Assembly: GCA_947473355.1 (NCBI GenBank)
Contig: CANJCQ010000016.1
Coordinates: forward strand, 1 to 58,188
From: Sphingomonadaceae bacterium
GTDB lineage: Bacteria > Pseudomonadota > Alphaproteobacteria > Sphingomonadales > Sphingomonadaceae
Direction of reading: 5' to 3'
Length of the DNA stretch: 58,188 bases
A program made the position numbers and the translations under genes. The notes beneath the pieces are model-generated. The model was given only the letters and a program-made list of their open reading frames with translations, ran no database searches and had not been told where the DNA came from. Below, in pieces: positions 50,020 to 58,188 of this stretch (position 1 is the stretch's first letter; the number at the start of each line of letters is the position of its first letter).

Positions 50020-51207
50020 TCAGCCGGCGACAGTGAACCCGGTAGAATTGCTCCCGGTTGCGGGCGCATTGGTTTCAAGCGGCAAGTCGTAGAATTCGAT
50101 GCAGTTGGTCCGCCCGATGCGGATCTGGTCTTCCAGAGGCACTCCGGCGAACTGGCTTTCGAGCACCTTGCTGCTGTTTGGCCAGGCGCCGTCGAAGTGG
50201 GGGAAGTCCGAGCCCCACATGATGTTGCCTTTGCCGATGATCTCGCGGCACTGGATCGCGGTGCGATCACGCATGAAAGTGCAGGCGACGTGGTCATGGA
50301 AGATCTGGCTGGGCAAGCGGTCCGAAGTGATCGCATGGCCGCCCGCCCAGTGGCGATCATGCAGCCAGCGGTCGTCCATCCGCTCGAGCACGGCCAGCGC
50401 CCAGGAGGCGTCGTTCTCGACCGATAGCGCCTTCAGCCCCCGGTGCCGGTCGAAAATGCCGGAGAAGATCATCGAGACCAGGGTGTACATGGTCGGCGTG
50501 AAGACGCAGGCGAAGTCGGCCCACATGTTGCCGGTGGCGTGGAACCCGGTTTCGCTGGCGGCAACGTGGAGACTGATCGGCATACCGAGATCGGCGGCGG
50601 CGGCCCACAGGGGATCGAATTCCGGGTCGCCATAGTTGGCGCCCGATTTTTGGCCTATCGCCACCATCGCCCCGCGCAGGCCGGCTTTGGCGCAGCGCTC
50701 CAGCTCCGCCACGTCGCGTTCGATGCTGTCGGTCGCGATCACGGCGATGCCGAACAGATGGCGGGGCTGGGCCGCGCAATATTCGGCGAGCCAGGCGTTA
50801 TAGGCGCGGATGCAGGCATAGCGGTATTCGCGGTCGCGCAGGCCGAATATGCCGAGGCCCAGGGTCGGATAGAGCAGCTCGGCCTCGATCCCCTCGCAGG
50901 CAAGCTCAGCGGCGCGCTTGTCGGGGTTGTAGGCACTCTCGGGAACATCGGCCCAGCGGCCATTGTGGCCAAAATCATAGACTTCGGGCGCGGCATATTT
51001 GCGGGCTGTGGCGAGCAGGCCGATGCCGATGCCGGGGGCGCCGCCCTTCATCGGGCGACTTTGGTCGATCACGAAGTAGTCGCCGTCATCCTGGCTCACG
51101 ACAGTGGGCGCGCGGTCGGCGAAGCGGGCATCGATCCTCCCGCGCCACAGATCGGGCGGCTCGGCAATATGCGAATCTGCCGATACCAGCTTGAAGGGCA
51201 AGGTCAT
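50020..51207 (-). CDS. Amidohydrolase 2 family protein (ACMSD-like), first of two
   Basis: A 395-residue metal-dependent hydrolase of the ACMSD/amidohydrolase-2 family. The N-terminal motif is VSADSHIAEPPDLW, where D-S-H replaces the H-x-H of classical amidohydrolases. Later metal and catalytic parts are MPISLHVAAS (His), SVENDASWALAVLERM and IMWGSDFPHFDG (the conserved Asp). Members decarboxylate or hydrolyse aromatic and catabolic acids. The ATG at 51207 is chosen because GGAG lies nine bases upstream; the ATG at 51216 has no spacing. Divergent from a related gene 142 bases away. Confidence 0.8.
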   Translation of the reverse strand: MTLPFKLVSADSHIAEPPDLWRGRIDARFADRAPTVVSQDDGDYFVIDQSRPMKGGAPGIGIGLLATARKYAAPEVYDFGHNGRWADVPESAYNPDKRAAELACEGIEAELLYPTLGLGIFGLRDREYRYACIRAYNAWLAEYCAAQPRHLFGIAVIATDSIERDVAELERCAKAGLRGAMVAIGQKSGANYGDPEFDPLWAAAADLGMPISLHVAASETGFHATGNMWADFACVFTPTMYTLVSMIFSGIFDRHRGLKALSVENDASWALAVLERMDDRWLHDRHWAGGHAITSDRLPSQIFHDHVACTFMRDRTAIQCREIIGKGNIMWGSDFPHFDGAWPNSSKVLESQFAGVPLEDQIRIGRTNCIEFYDLPLETNAPATGSNSTGFTVAG

Positions 51208-51349
51208 CCTCTGCATCTCCGTGCTCTGTTTTGAGGATAGCATCGCACAGTTCGTGCCGCGCGGCCAAGCCTTCCGCATCAGACAAGCGGATTTCCCGCT
51301 TGTAAGCGCGGGCGATTCGTATTCTACTTGCTTTGCTGCGGGAGAATCC

Positions 51350-52642
51350 ATGAAGTGGACCGCCGCCATGGACCGGCGCCAGCTCGCCGAAATATGGGAG
51401 AGAGACATGCAGCAAGCATTTGCCGCCGTCCCCGATGCCGTAAAGCCATACGCAGGCCGCATCGTCGATGTTGACAGCCACGAGATGTTCCCGGCCCAGA
51501 TCTGGGAAGAGGTGTTTGGCCCGATTGCCAAACCGATTGCCGATCTGATCAAGTCGCAGCCGCCGCGCCCCAACCACGCCAGCATCCCGGACTATGCGGG
51601 CGATGTTCACCCGATCGAGCGCGATACGATCTACAAGGTCAAGGGTCCAGTCGCGCCTGGCGCGGTCGATATCGATCGCCGGCTCGAAGTGATGGACATG
51701 ATGGGGATCAAGAGCCAGCTGCTGTTTCCCACCTCGATCGGCCTGTGGGGCATCCAGCTTGCGACGGCCGAAGCAAATAGCCCAATGGGCAAGCTGTTCG
51801 GCAATACCACCGAAGAATACCGCGCCTATGGCCGGGCTCTGGTCGATGCCCATGTCGAATGGCTGGTCGGCGTGGCCCGCAAATCAAGCCGGATGAAAGT
51901 CATCGCTCCGGTTTATGGCGATACCGTGCCTGAACTCATCGCCAATGCGAAAAAGGCGATCGATGCCGGCATGGCCGGCGTGTGGATCGGCAATGGCGAT
52001 CCTCCGGGCGGCGTCTCCCCGGCGCACAGTGACCTTGACCCCTTCTATGCCATGCTGGCCGAGGCCAAAGTCGGCTTGCATTTCCACATCGGCGGCGCAG
52101 GATCGTTCCTGCGAACCCATGAATGGAAAAATGCGCCCGCCTTCGAAGGCTACAAGTGGACGCAGGAGATCAGCCTCGATCCGTGGTGGTTGTCAGTGGT
52201 CCATCTGGCGGTGCAGAATTTCGTCGCGACCATGGTCACCGGCGCGGTGTTCGATCGCCATCCCGAGCTCTACGTCTGCTCGCAGGAGCACACCGCGCAC
52301 TGGATCGGGCCGCTCGCGCACCTGCTCGATATCTGGCATCACAACAACCATTCGCTGCACGAGAAGGAATATATGGGCGGGGTGATGCGGCGGCGGCTGC
52401 CGATGCTCCCGTCGGAATATATCCGCCGCAATGTCCGCGTCATGCCCTTCGATTTCGAGCCGGTGGGCGAATATCTCGACAAATATGGCCTCGAGGAAGT
52501 CTATTGCTTCGCCAGCGACTACCCGCATGTCGAGGGCGGCTCAAATTTCTTCGGCAGGTTCGTCGAAGAGATTGAGCGCTTCGGGCCCGATGTCATGGAG
52601 AAGTTCTTCGTCAAGAATGCGGAAGTTCTGTTTCCCGCCTGA
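51350..52642 (+). CDS. Amidohydrolase 2 family protein, second of two
   Basis: A 430-residue paralogue. It opens with IVDVDSHEMFPAQIW (D-S-H again) and has a longer N-terminal loop. Also present are VGLHFHIGGAGSF (metal His), HPELYVCSQEHTAHWIGPLAHLLD and VYCFASDYPHVEGGSNFFG (catalytic Asp). GGGAGAATCC precedes the ATG at 51350. It is the first gene of a rightward unit with an NHL-type protein and a TetR regulator, which suggests a catabolic pathway whose substrate I cannot name. Confidence 0.82.
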   Translation: MKWTAAMDRRQLAEIWERDMQQAFAAVPDAVKPYAGRIVDVDSHEMFPAQIWEEVFGPIAKPIADLIKSQPPRPNHASIPDYAGDVHPIERDTIYKVKGPVAPGAVDIDRRLEVMDMMGIKSQLLFPTSIGLWGIQLATAEANSPMGKLFGNTTEEYRAYGRALVDAHVEWLVGVARKSSRMKVIAPVYGDTVPELIANAKKAIDAGMAGVWIGNGDPPGGVSPAHSDLDPFYAMLAEAKVGLHFHIGGAGSFLRTHEWKNAPAFEGYKWTQEISLDPWWLSVVHLAVQNFVATMVTGAVFDRHPELYVCSQEHTAHWIGPLAHLLDIWHHNNHSLHEKEYMGGVMRRRLPMLPSEYIRRNVRVMPFDFEPVGEYLDKYGLEEVYCFASDYPHVEGGSNFFGRFVEEIERFGPDVMEKFFVKNAEVLFPA

Positions 52643-52672
52643 CGGCCGGACAATGTGCTCGGGAGAAGTGTC

Positions 52673-53704
52673 ATGAATGCAATCGGATCAGTGAAGCCGG
52701 ACGCCTCCGTGGTGCCCCGCCCGCATTTCACTCGGGATCTCGGCGCCGAGTTGTTCCGTCTGCCAGATGGCCGGACCATGGGATCGACGCTCGACGCGAC
52801 TTACGGCCCGGACGGCCATCTCTGGATCCTGACCCAGCCCTATGGCGACAGCGCGGCAATGCTCCCGCATGTCGTCGAGTTCGATGCAAGCGGCGCTTTC
52901 GTCGGCGCCTGGGGCGGGCCTGATTCCGTGCCCGCTGTGAACGGAGTGTCGCAATGGCCCGAAGGCAGCGAGGGCATCGAGGTTGACGATGATAACAACG
53001 TCTGGGTGTTCGGTTACAAGGAACATGACCACGCGGTGCTGAAGTTCTCGGCGAAGGGCGAGCTGCTGCTGCGCATCGGCGAGCGCGGCGTGCCGGGAGA
53101 CGATGCCAGCCGCACGCATCTCAACCGCGCCACCACCTGCTATCACGATACCGCCGCGCGCGAGGTGTTCTTTTCGGACGGCTATGGCAATCACCGCGTC
53201 GCCGCTTTCAATTCCGACACCGGGGCGTTCACCCGGATGTGGGGTTCCTATGCCAAGGACCCGGTCGGCCAGAGCGAAGAGGAGGCTTTCGGCAATCCGG
53301 TGCACTGCGTCACGCTTGGCCCCGACGGCATGATCTACGTCGCCGACCGGATCAAGAACCGGGTTCAGGCCTTCGAGCGGATTGAGGGGGGCGCGCGTTT
53401 CCTGCGCGAAGTGATGATCGCGCCGGGCACGGAACTGTGGGGCGCGGCCTTCGACATCGCCTTCTCGCTGTGCGGCCAGTTCATGTATGTCTCCGACGGT
53501 TCGAACAACCGCGTCTGGATCGTCGCAATGGACAGCTTCGAAGTGCTCGGCTGGACCGGCTCCTATTGCGACGCAGAAGGCAGTGGCAACATGCCCTCGA
53601 CGGCCCAGCTGATCCACCGCTTCACGCGCGACCCGCAGGGCAACATCGTTCTGATCCGACCCGCTGCTGGCCTGCAGCTGCTGCGGTTCGACGGGATCTG
53701 GTGA
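52673..53704 (+). CDS. NHL/SMP-30-type beta-propeller protein
   Basis: A 343-residue predicted six-bladed propeller. Recurrent blades read ATYGPDGHLWILTQPYG, GIEVDDDNNVWVFGY, VFFSDGYGNHRVAAFNSDTG, VTLGPDGMIYVADRIKNRVQAFE and MYVSDGSNNRVWIVAMD, each with the NHL pattern of D-G-x-x-V-D. There is no signal peptide, so it is cytoplasmic. Relatives are lactonases or peptidyl-alpha-hydroxyglycine lyase-like proteins; no catalytic residue is clear. GGGAGAAG precedes the ATG, and 30 bases separate it from the amidohydrolase. Confidence 0.72.
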   Translation: MNAIGSVKPDASVVPRPHFTRDLGAELFRLPDGRTMGSTLDATYGPDGHLWILTQPYGDSAAMLPHVVEFDASGAFVGAWGGPDSVPAVNGVSQWPEGSEGIEVDDDNNVWVFGYKEHDHAVLKFSAKGELLLRIGERGVPGDDASRTHLNRATTCYHDTAAREVFFSDGYGNHRVAAFNSDTGAFTRMWGSYAKDPVGQSEEEAFGNPVHCVTLGPDGMIYVADRIKNRVQAFERIEGGARFLREVMIAPGTELWGAAFDIAFSLCGQFMYVSDGSNNRVWIVAMDSFEVLGWTGSYCDAEGSGNMPSTAQLIHRFTRDPQGNIVLIRPAAGLQLLRFDGIW

Positions 53705-53793
53705 CCTGCACTTCCGACCTGTGCCAGACCTGTGGCACACTTTACCTTGCGACCTGCGAGCGATAGGCAGGTTGCACCAGGTAAGGGGTAGCA

Positions 53794-54411
53794 ATGAGCG
53801 CGATTGCAGAAAGGTCTGACAGGCGGATGGGCCCGCCGGGGTCTGACAACTGGCATGCCATGCTCGATGGCGCCGAGGCGGTGCTGCGCGAGGAAGGCCA
53901 TGCCGCGCTCACCTCGCGGCGGATCGCAGAGCGGATCGGCGTCAAGCAGCGGCTGGTCTATTATTATTTCGCGACGATGGATGACCTCATCATCGACCTG
54001 TTTCACCGCATGTCGGTCCGTGAGCTGGAGCGGCTGCGCACGGCCGCCGGGTCAAGCCTGCCGCTGCGCGAAATCTGGGATGTCTGCATAAACACTACCG
54101 ACGCGCGGTTGATCTCGCAATTCATGGCGCTGGCCGGGCGGATCGAGGCACTGGGCAAGGAAGTCATCCATTTCATCGAGGAATCGCGCGCAATCCAGGT
54201 TGCGGCGCTGGCTGAAGCCATGCAGCGGACGCCTCACGGCAAGGCGCCGGGCACGGGGCCGGGCGCTGGGCTCGATCCCGCCGCCGTTGCCATCATCGCC
54301 ACCAGCGTCGCGCTGACCCTGACGCGCGAACGGCAACTCGGCACGCAATCGGGCCATGAAGCGGTGCTTTCAATGTTCGAAAGGTTCCTTGCCAGCATAG
54401 AACCGGCGTGA
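53794..54411 (+). CDS. TetR-family transcriptional regulator
   Basis: A 205-residue repressor. The DNA-binding helix-turn-helix is in LDGAEAVLREEGHAALTSRRIAERIGVKQRLVYYYFATMDDLIIDLFHRM, the canonical TetR N-terminal domain (about residues 25-75). The C-terminal helices bind an unknown ligand. AAGGGG lies before the ATG. It ends the catabolic block and probably controls it. Confidence 0.88.
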   Translation: MSAIAERSDRRMGPPGSDNWHAMLDGAEAVLREEGHAALTSRRIAERIGVKQRLVYYYFATMDDLIIDLFHRMSVRELERLRTAAGSSLPLREIWDVCINTTDARLISQFMALAGRIEALGKEVIHFIEESRAIQVAALAEAMQRTPHGKAPGTGPGAGLDPAAVAIIATSVALTLTRERQLGTQSGHEAVLSMFERFLASIEPA

Positions 54412-56123
54412 CCCCGCCCCGGGTACTGACGAAAACCTTGCCCACAAGCGAAAATGCCGGCGCCCCTTCGTCCTGCATTTCCATGTTGCCTCACCTGGTC
54501 ACCATGAAGGTCGCGGCGCGGGCGATCAAATACGAATACGACACGCTGATGGCTTCGGTCGCTGGCATCCGTAATGCTCAGACCACCGCTAGCTGCGTTC
54601 TCTTTCACAATGTCGGTGATGCACCAGATTGCGCTTTCCGTCATTTCGTCGATCTAATTCGCGCACCAATCCGATGAACGAACGAACACGTGTCGCAGGA
54701 TGAGTTGCTTTCGGTACATACGAAACAGCAGTGCCATGACCACGGCGAGCACCACGCAAAGGGAAACGTCCAGGCTGCTCATTTCTCTCTCGGCCTCCAC
54801 CCTAGGTTTGGGCATCTCTTACAATCTGGCAGCAAATCGAAATGAATTGCAAAGTGAGAAGTCCCACAGGGCCTCAGACTGGCACAATTCTGCCCTTCTG
54901 CGTGCCTATGCATAGACCTGATTTGCGCACGCCCCGGATAAATCAATCTACTTGGGAAGTGACATTTTTCACAAAGTCCCGGATTTGCTTGGTTTTCGGC
55001 TGCGGCCGGCCGCGTAGGGTGTCCTTAGTTTTTTGCTGCGCCAGACGTTCCAGATATGTGGCCCGATCTGGTTGGCCCGTTCTGCAATTTCATGCCAACG
55101 GGATTCGTCGGCATCTGGATGCCAGCCGCAACAGTTCGCCCTTATCCGGCCCATTTGGGGCCCGCATTGAGGGCCACTCAAAAATGATACAATCATAAAA
55201 CGTCTTAAAACAGCCAAATTCGAGGATATTTGCGATTCCCTTCACGACCATGTTCCTGCACCTCTGCGCGAGAGCGCGTTCCTGCCAGGTCCGTTCCTGA
55301 GCCGGATGATTAGGTAATCGTGTTTTGCAGGTCCGCTCGTCGGAGTGTTTGCCTGTCAACGGGTTGGCATCTTGGTGGCCCCGGGGAGACTCGCCACCAT
55401 CTGGGCGGCGTGCGCGGCTTCCAGTTGCCCCATAAACTGCGGGCAAAGGACGGCTCGAACTTGCCGATGAGGTTTTGAGGTCTTGCCAGACTTATGTTGC
55501 GCCCACTCCGCGCAGAGCCCAGGTCACAGCAACTGACATCGATTTGCCAAGAATGGTTGGATTGACGGCGTCCCGCATCACCACGCCTTCTGACCTCGAC
55601 GAGGCCACGACCCTGGTACGTGCCGAACCAATGGGGAGCCAGTTGCTCCTGACTGCACGCGCCAATACGCCGCTTGCACTGACCACGGATGAAGGTCACC
55701 GAAGGGCGGTCAATACAACTTGTGCTAACCCGGCCTTCCTTACCATCTTGCACTATGGGGCTTCGGTTCGCATTGTGTATCTCGACCGTCACAAGCGCGA
55801 CATCGGTGCGGTCATGGTGACACGGCAGATTTGCGGGTTCTCATAGGGTATATCTGGACCTAAGCGATTGTATGTTTTGAGCTTAGCAAAAAAGCGGGGT
55901 TAGCAGGCTGCCCTTGCCCAAAGTGGGCTTCAATGCTTCGTCATTGACCGCCACGGTTCCAAAGGCGATCCATTGACGAGCCAATATCGGCTATAAACTA
56001 TTGTAGTTAAATGATTATAGGGCACTGGCAGAGCAAACCCGCGAGGGCCGTAAATACGCCTTTTGGTGGTGTTGCATTGCCTAACACCTGGGTTGTGGCG
56101 ACCAAAGCATGGCATAACAACGC
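54412..56123. other. Decayed island DNA without a supported gene
   Basis: About 1.7 kb that is lower in GC than its surroundings. Many short frames run in all directions, but none has a family signature or continuous coding character. On the minus strand near 54970-55200 there are stretches such as TYLERLAQQKTKDTLRGRPQPKTKQIRDFV, broken by stops, which look like a degraded protein. At 55850-56050 the DNA is AT-rich and non-coding. This is presumably the remains of cargo of the integrase island. Confidence 0.5.
54654..54782 (-). CDS. Possible 42-residue membrane protein
   Basis: Reads MSSLDVSLCVVLAVVMALLF and then RMYRKQLILRHVFV..., one transmembrane helix followed by a basic stretch. GAGAGAA lies just before the ATG. 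No homology is known to me, so this is a weak call within degraded DNA. Confidence 0.22.
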   Translation of the reverse strand: MSSLDVSLCVVLAVVMALLFRMYRKQLILRHVFVRSSDWCAN

Positions 56124-57356
56124 TTAGACCGCAGGTCTTTTTTCAAACGGCAAAATGTCTGCACCATCGCGCAGCACATCCAGATAGTCGGACCACCATT
56201 GCGCCATTTCCACACGTTCATCCCAGTGGGCACCGCGATGATAAGCCGCTCGGACCTTGTCGGTGTCGCCATGAGCCAAGCCGCGTTCGATGGCATCGGT
56301 CGAAAATTTGCCGGACTCGTTCAGCAGCGTCGATGCCATGGCGCGAAAGCCGTGAGCTGTCATTTCGCCACTGGCGTAGCCCAGCCGACGCAGCCCGGCA
56401 TTTATTGTATTCTCGCTCATCGGCCGCAAGCGTGTCCGGATCGAAGGAAAGACATAGCCCGATGGCCCAGTGACAGCGAATATCTGATTGAACAGTGCGA
56501 CCGCCTGATGCGACAGGGGCACGTGATGCGCCTTGCGCATTTTCATCTTTTCCGCCGGGATCGACCACACGGCCTTTTCCAGGTCGATTTCGCTCCACTC
56601 CGCGTGTCGTAGCTCGCCAGGCCGCACGAATACATGCGGGGCAAGCTGCAAGGCAAACTTGGTGATGCCCTGACCTTCGTAGCCATCGATGGCGCGTAAA
56701 AGCTCGCCGACGCGGCTGGCGTCAGTGATAGCTCCGTAGTGCGTGACTTTAGGAGCGGTGAGCGCCCCTCGCAGATCGCGGGTTGGATCGGATATCAGCC
56801 GAGCGGTGGCAACGGCATAGCGTAAGACTGCGCTTGCCAGTTGTTGCATGCGTTTTGCGCTTTCATGATTGCCCTTGCCTTCGACCTTGCGAAGAGCCCC
56901 AAGGACGTCGGCGGCCTCAATTTCGGTGATCGGCATGCGCCCAATCGTCTTGTTGAGCTGACCCAAAAGATACTCACTCCTGACGGCAGTGGCGTGGGCC
57001 CACCCCTTGTGCCCGTCGCGCTTGCGCTTTTCACAATACTCCGCGGCGACACCCGCAAAGGTATTGTCAGCCTGAAGCCGGGACCGGACTTTCTCACGCT
57101 GCTTTTCGCGTGATGGGTCTTTGCCAGCTGCCAGCTGTTCGCGAGCCTCATCCCTGCGCTTGCGGGCATCACCGAGACCAATTTCTGGGTAGCTGCCAAT
57201 CGCGAGCTTCTTTTCCCGGCCGTCAGTTCGAAACTTCAGGCGCCATAGCTTCCCGCCCGATGGCGTGATCAGGAGGTATAGCCCGCCACCGTCGGCCAGC
57301 TTGTAATTCCGTTCACGGGGCTTTGCATTGCGGATTGCGGTATCAGTCAACGACAT
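56124..57356 (-). CDS. int: P4-type tyrosine integrase
   Basis: A 410-residue island integrase. The N-terminal arm-binding DUF4102 domain is LADGGGLYLLITPSGGKLWRLKFR...KKLAIGSYPEIGLGDAR (about residues 20-65). The SAM-like core-binding part follows. The catalytic domain has the first Arg in HVFVRPGELRHAEW, then MTAHGFRAMASTLLNE (His-x-x-Arg), GLAHGDTDKVRAAYHR (His and the nucleophile Tyr). It appears intact. The gene starts 166 bases from the 3' end of tRNA-Gly, its probable target. Confidence 0.93.
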   Translation of the reverse strand: MSLTDTAIRNAKPRERNYKLADGGGLYLLITPSGGKLWRLKFRTDGREKKLAIGSYPEIGLGDARKRRDEAREQLAAGKDPSREKQREKVRSRLQADNTFAGVAAEYCEKRKRDGHKGWAHATAVRSEYLLGQLNKTIGRMPITEIEAADVLGALRKVEGKGNHESAKRMQQLASAVLRYAVATARLISDPTRDLRGALTAPKVTHYGAITDASRVGELLRAIDGYEGQGITKFALQLAPHVFVRPGELRHAEWSEIDLEKAVWSIPAEKMKMRKAHHVPLSHQAVALFNQIFAVTGPSGYVFPSIRTRLRPMSENTINAGLRRLGYASGEMTAHGFRAMASTLLNESGKFSTDAIERGLAHGDTDKVRAAYHRGAHWDERVEMAQWWSDYLDVLRDGADILPFEKRPAV

Positions 57357-57395
57357 CCTGGGGGCTTTTTTGCTGACCCCGAATCAAAAGGCCCC

Positions 57396-57417
57396 AAAAA
57401 GGCCCCCAACTTGGGGC
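57396..57417 (-). terminator. Terminator-like hairpin between tRNA-Gly and int
   Basis: On the minus strand, a GC-rich hairpin GCCCC/GGGGC (57413-57417 with 57402-57406) is followed by five T (57396-57400). It lies 105 bases after the tRNA-Gly gene and may end that transcript before the integrase gene. Confidence 0.45.
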
Positions 57418-57521
57418 GGCTGCCAACGGACACAAGCGAACGTCGGCGGCCTTGACCCCCTCTAATATGGCTGATTTCTGGGATTTGTAAAGCCGTTGGC
57501 GATTATCGGCGATCAGGAAGG

Positions 57522-57595
57522 TGGAGCGGGTGAAGGGAATCGAACCCTCGTATTCAGCTTGGGAAGCTGCTGCTCTACCATTGAGCTACACCCGC
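57522..57595 (-). tRNA. tRNA-Gly (anticodon CCC)
   Basis: On the minus strand the gene begins GCGGGTGTAGCTCAATGG, has an anticodon loop TTCCCAA with CCC at positions 34-36, a T-loop GGTTCGATTCC, and ends CACCCGCTCCA with encoded CCA. The acceptor stem GCGGGTG / CACCCGC pairs fully. It is very similar to E. coli glyU. The 3' end faces the integrase gene, as in tRNA-targeted islands. Confidence 0.93.
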
Positions 57596-58188
57596 TTTTC
57601 AGTGACTCGGGCCTTAATCTCCTCGCCATTTTGCAAGGCGTTTTACAGGGGGTTGGGCCAGTCGCCGGGTCAGTGCCACGGCGATGGCGCTGTCGTCAAC
57701 GTAGCTTTTGCGGATTTCTGCGAGCCGGGCGTCGCTCCGGCTGATCAGATCGGCCCCCTCCGGCGCTTTCAAGGGGACACCCGATAGGGTGTCCCCGCGT
57801 TGTGTAAGCCTGTGCATCCGGCGGCGAGCCGGACTGTTACGCCATGGGAGGAAACGGGAACTACGCGGCCGGCGCGGGCACTGAGTGGCGCGCGCTGGGG
57901 GCGGCGAGGGATTTGCGAATGGCCGGGTGCCCCTTGCGGCACGACCGGCTCGGCCCCATCAGCAACCGGCCGACACTGCAGGGGCGGGCTCGCAAGCTGC
58001 CACAGTGCCACGCGGCTGATAGTGCCGCGTCAATGGTGGAACCAGCCCCGGCCCGGAGCCGCATCTGCCGCCAGGTGGCTGGCATGGTGCGCAATAGCGG
58101 GAACGGCAGTGGCGACACAACATCCGGTTTACCGCTTCCGGTGCCATGGCTGGCGATTGCCTGGGGCTTTTCGCCCCGGATAACGCAC
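57596..58188. other. Gene-free window end
   Basis: About 590 bases after tRNA-Gly. A 67-codon minus-strand frame (57614-57817) and others lack family resemblance. The notable features are a perfect hairpin at 57773-57796 and a smaller one near 58163-58177. No gene can be supported. Confidence 0.4.
57773..57796. repeat. Perfect 10-bp inverted repeat
   Basis: GGGGACACCC (57773-57782), loop GATA, GGGTGTCCCC (57787-57796). The stem is perfect. There is no T-run on either side, so it is not a typical terminator. It could be a binding site, a REP-like element or an RNA hairpin. Confidence 0.7.

Noticed and set aside
55475..55846. A 123-codon plus-strand frame in the decayed island
   Set aside because: No signature, no ribosome site, and comparable open frames on the other strand.
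1..58188. CRISPR array, rRNA operon or prophage structural genes
   Set aside because: I saw no regularly spaced repeats, no rRNA sequence and no capsid, terminase or tail genes.

Overview
The window reads as chromosomal DNA of a GC-rich alphaproteobacterium, most likely a sphingomonad (Sphingomonadales). Pointers are the paired large TonB-dependent receptors of the 'ETNLQ-TPI' type, an RcdA/DUF1465 protein, the ptsP / RodZ-like / cpoB / tilS gene order, and the Rieske oxygenase and amidohydrolase catabolic genes. The call rests on protein resemblance read by eye. No database search was run.

Layout. (1) 1-4.8 kb: accessory DNA ending at a tRNA-Cys. It holds an IS630 transposase tail, a tyrosine-recombinase stub, a serine recombinase, a tail-anchored unknown protein, and a 439-residue protein with three polymerase-like motifs. 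(2) 4.9-30.2 kb: mostly core genes, namely an RNB ribonuclease, mobA, a SulP transporter, lipB, nadA, glpK, rcdA, ptsP, a RodZ-like protein, cpoB, tilS, dinB and pgl. A small catabolic cluster (SDR, TIM-barrel isomerase, Rieske oxygenase) sits at 8.6-11.5 kb. (3) 30.2-49.7 kb: a phosphate-starvation supercluster. (4) 50.0-54.4 kb: a second catabolic-looking block (two amidohydrolases, an NHL-type propeller protein, a TetR regulator). (5) 54.4-57.6 kb: a decayed island with a P4-type integrase next to tRNA-Gly(CCC). The last 0.6 kb has no gene I can support.

The most interesting part is region 3. It joins a degenerate orphan response regulator, an orphan PhoB, two TonB-dependent receptors plus a truncated third, a secreted tyrosine-phosphatase-like protein, Ppk and Ppx, a PlcP-like phospholipase with an Agt-like glycosyltransferase, the betaine-lipid genes btaA and btaB, a ParA-like ATPase and a second glycosyltransferase. 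Seven intergenic sites carry the PHO-box layout: 7-bp half-sites of the form nYGTCAY, separated by 4 bp. They lie upstream of nearly every transcription unit, and two weaker sites cover most of the rest. The inferred picture is one Pho-controlled programme. Receptors and a secreted phosphatase would scavenge phosphorus, polyphosphate would be turned over, PlcP would strip head groups from phospholipids, and the freed diacylglycerol would become glycolipid (Agt and the second glycosyltransferase) or betaine lipid (BtaA then BtaB).

A second candidate novelty is the polymerase-like protein at 2742-4061. Its spaced motifs resemble motifs A, B and C of the family-A DNA polymerase / T7 RNA polymerase fold, in a protein much smaller than either.
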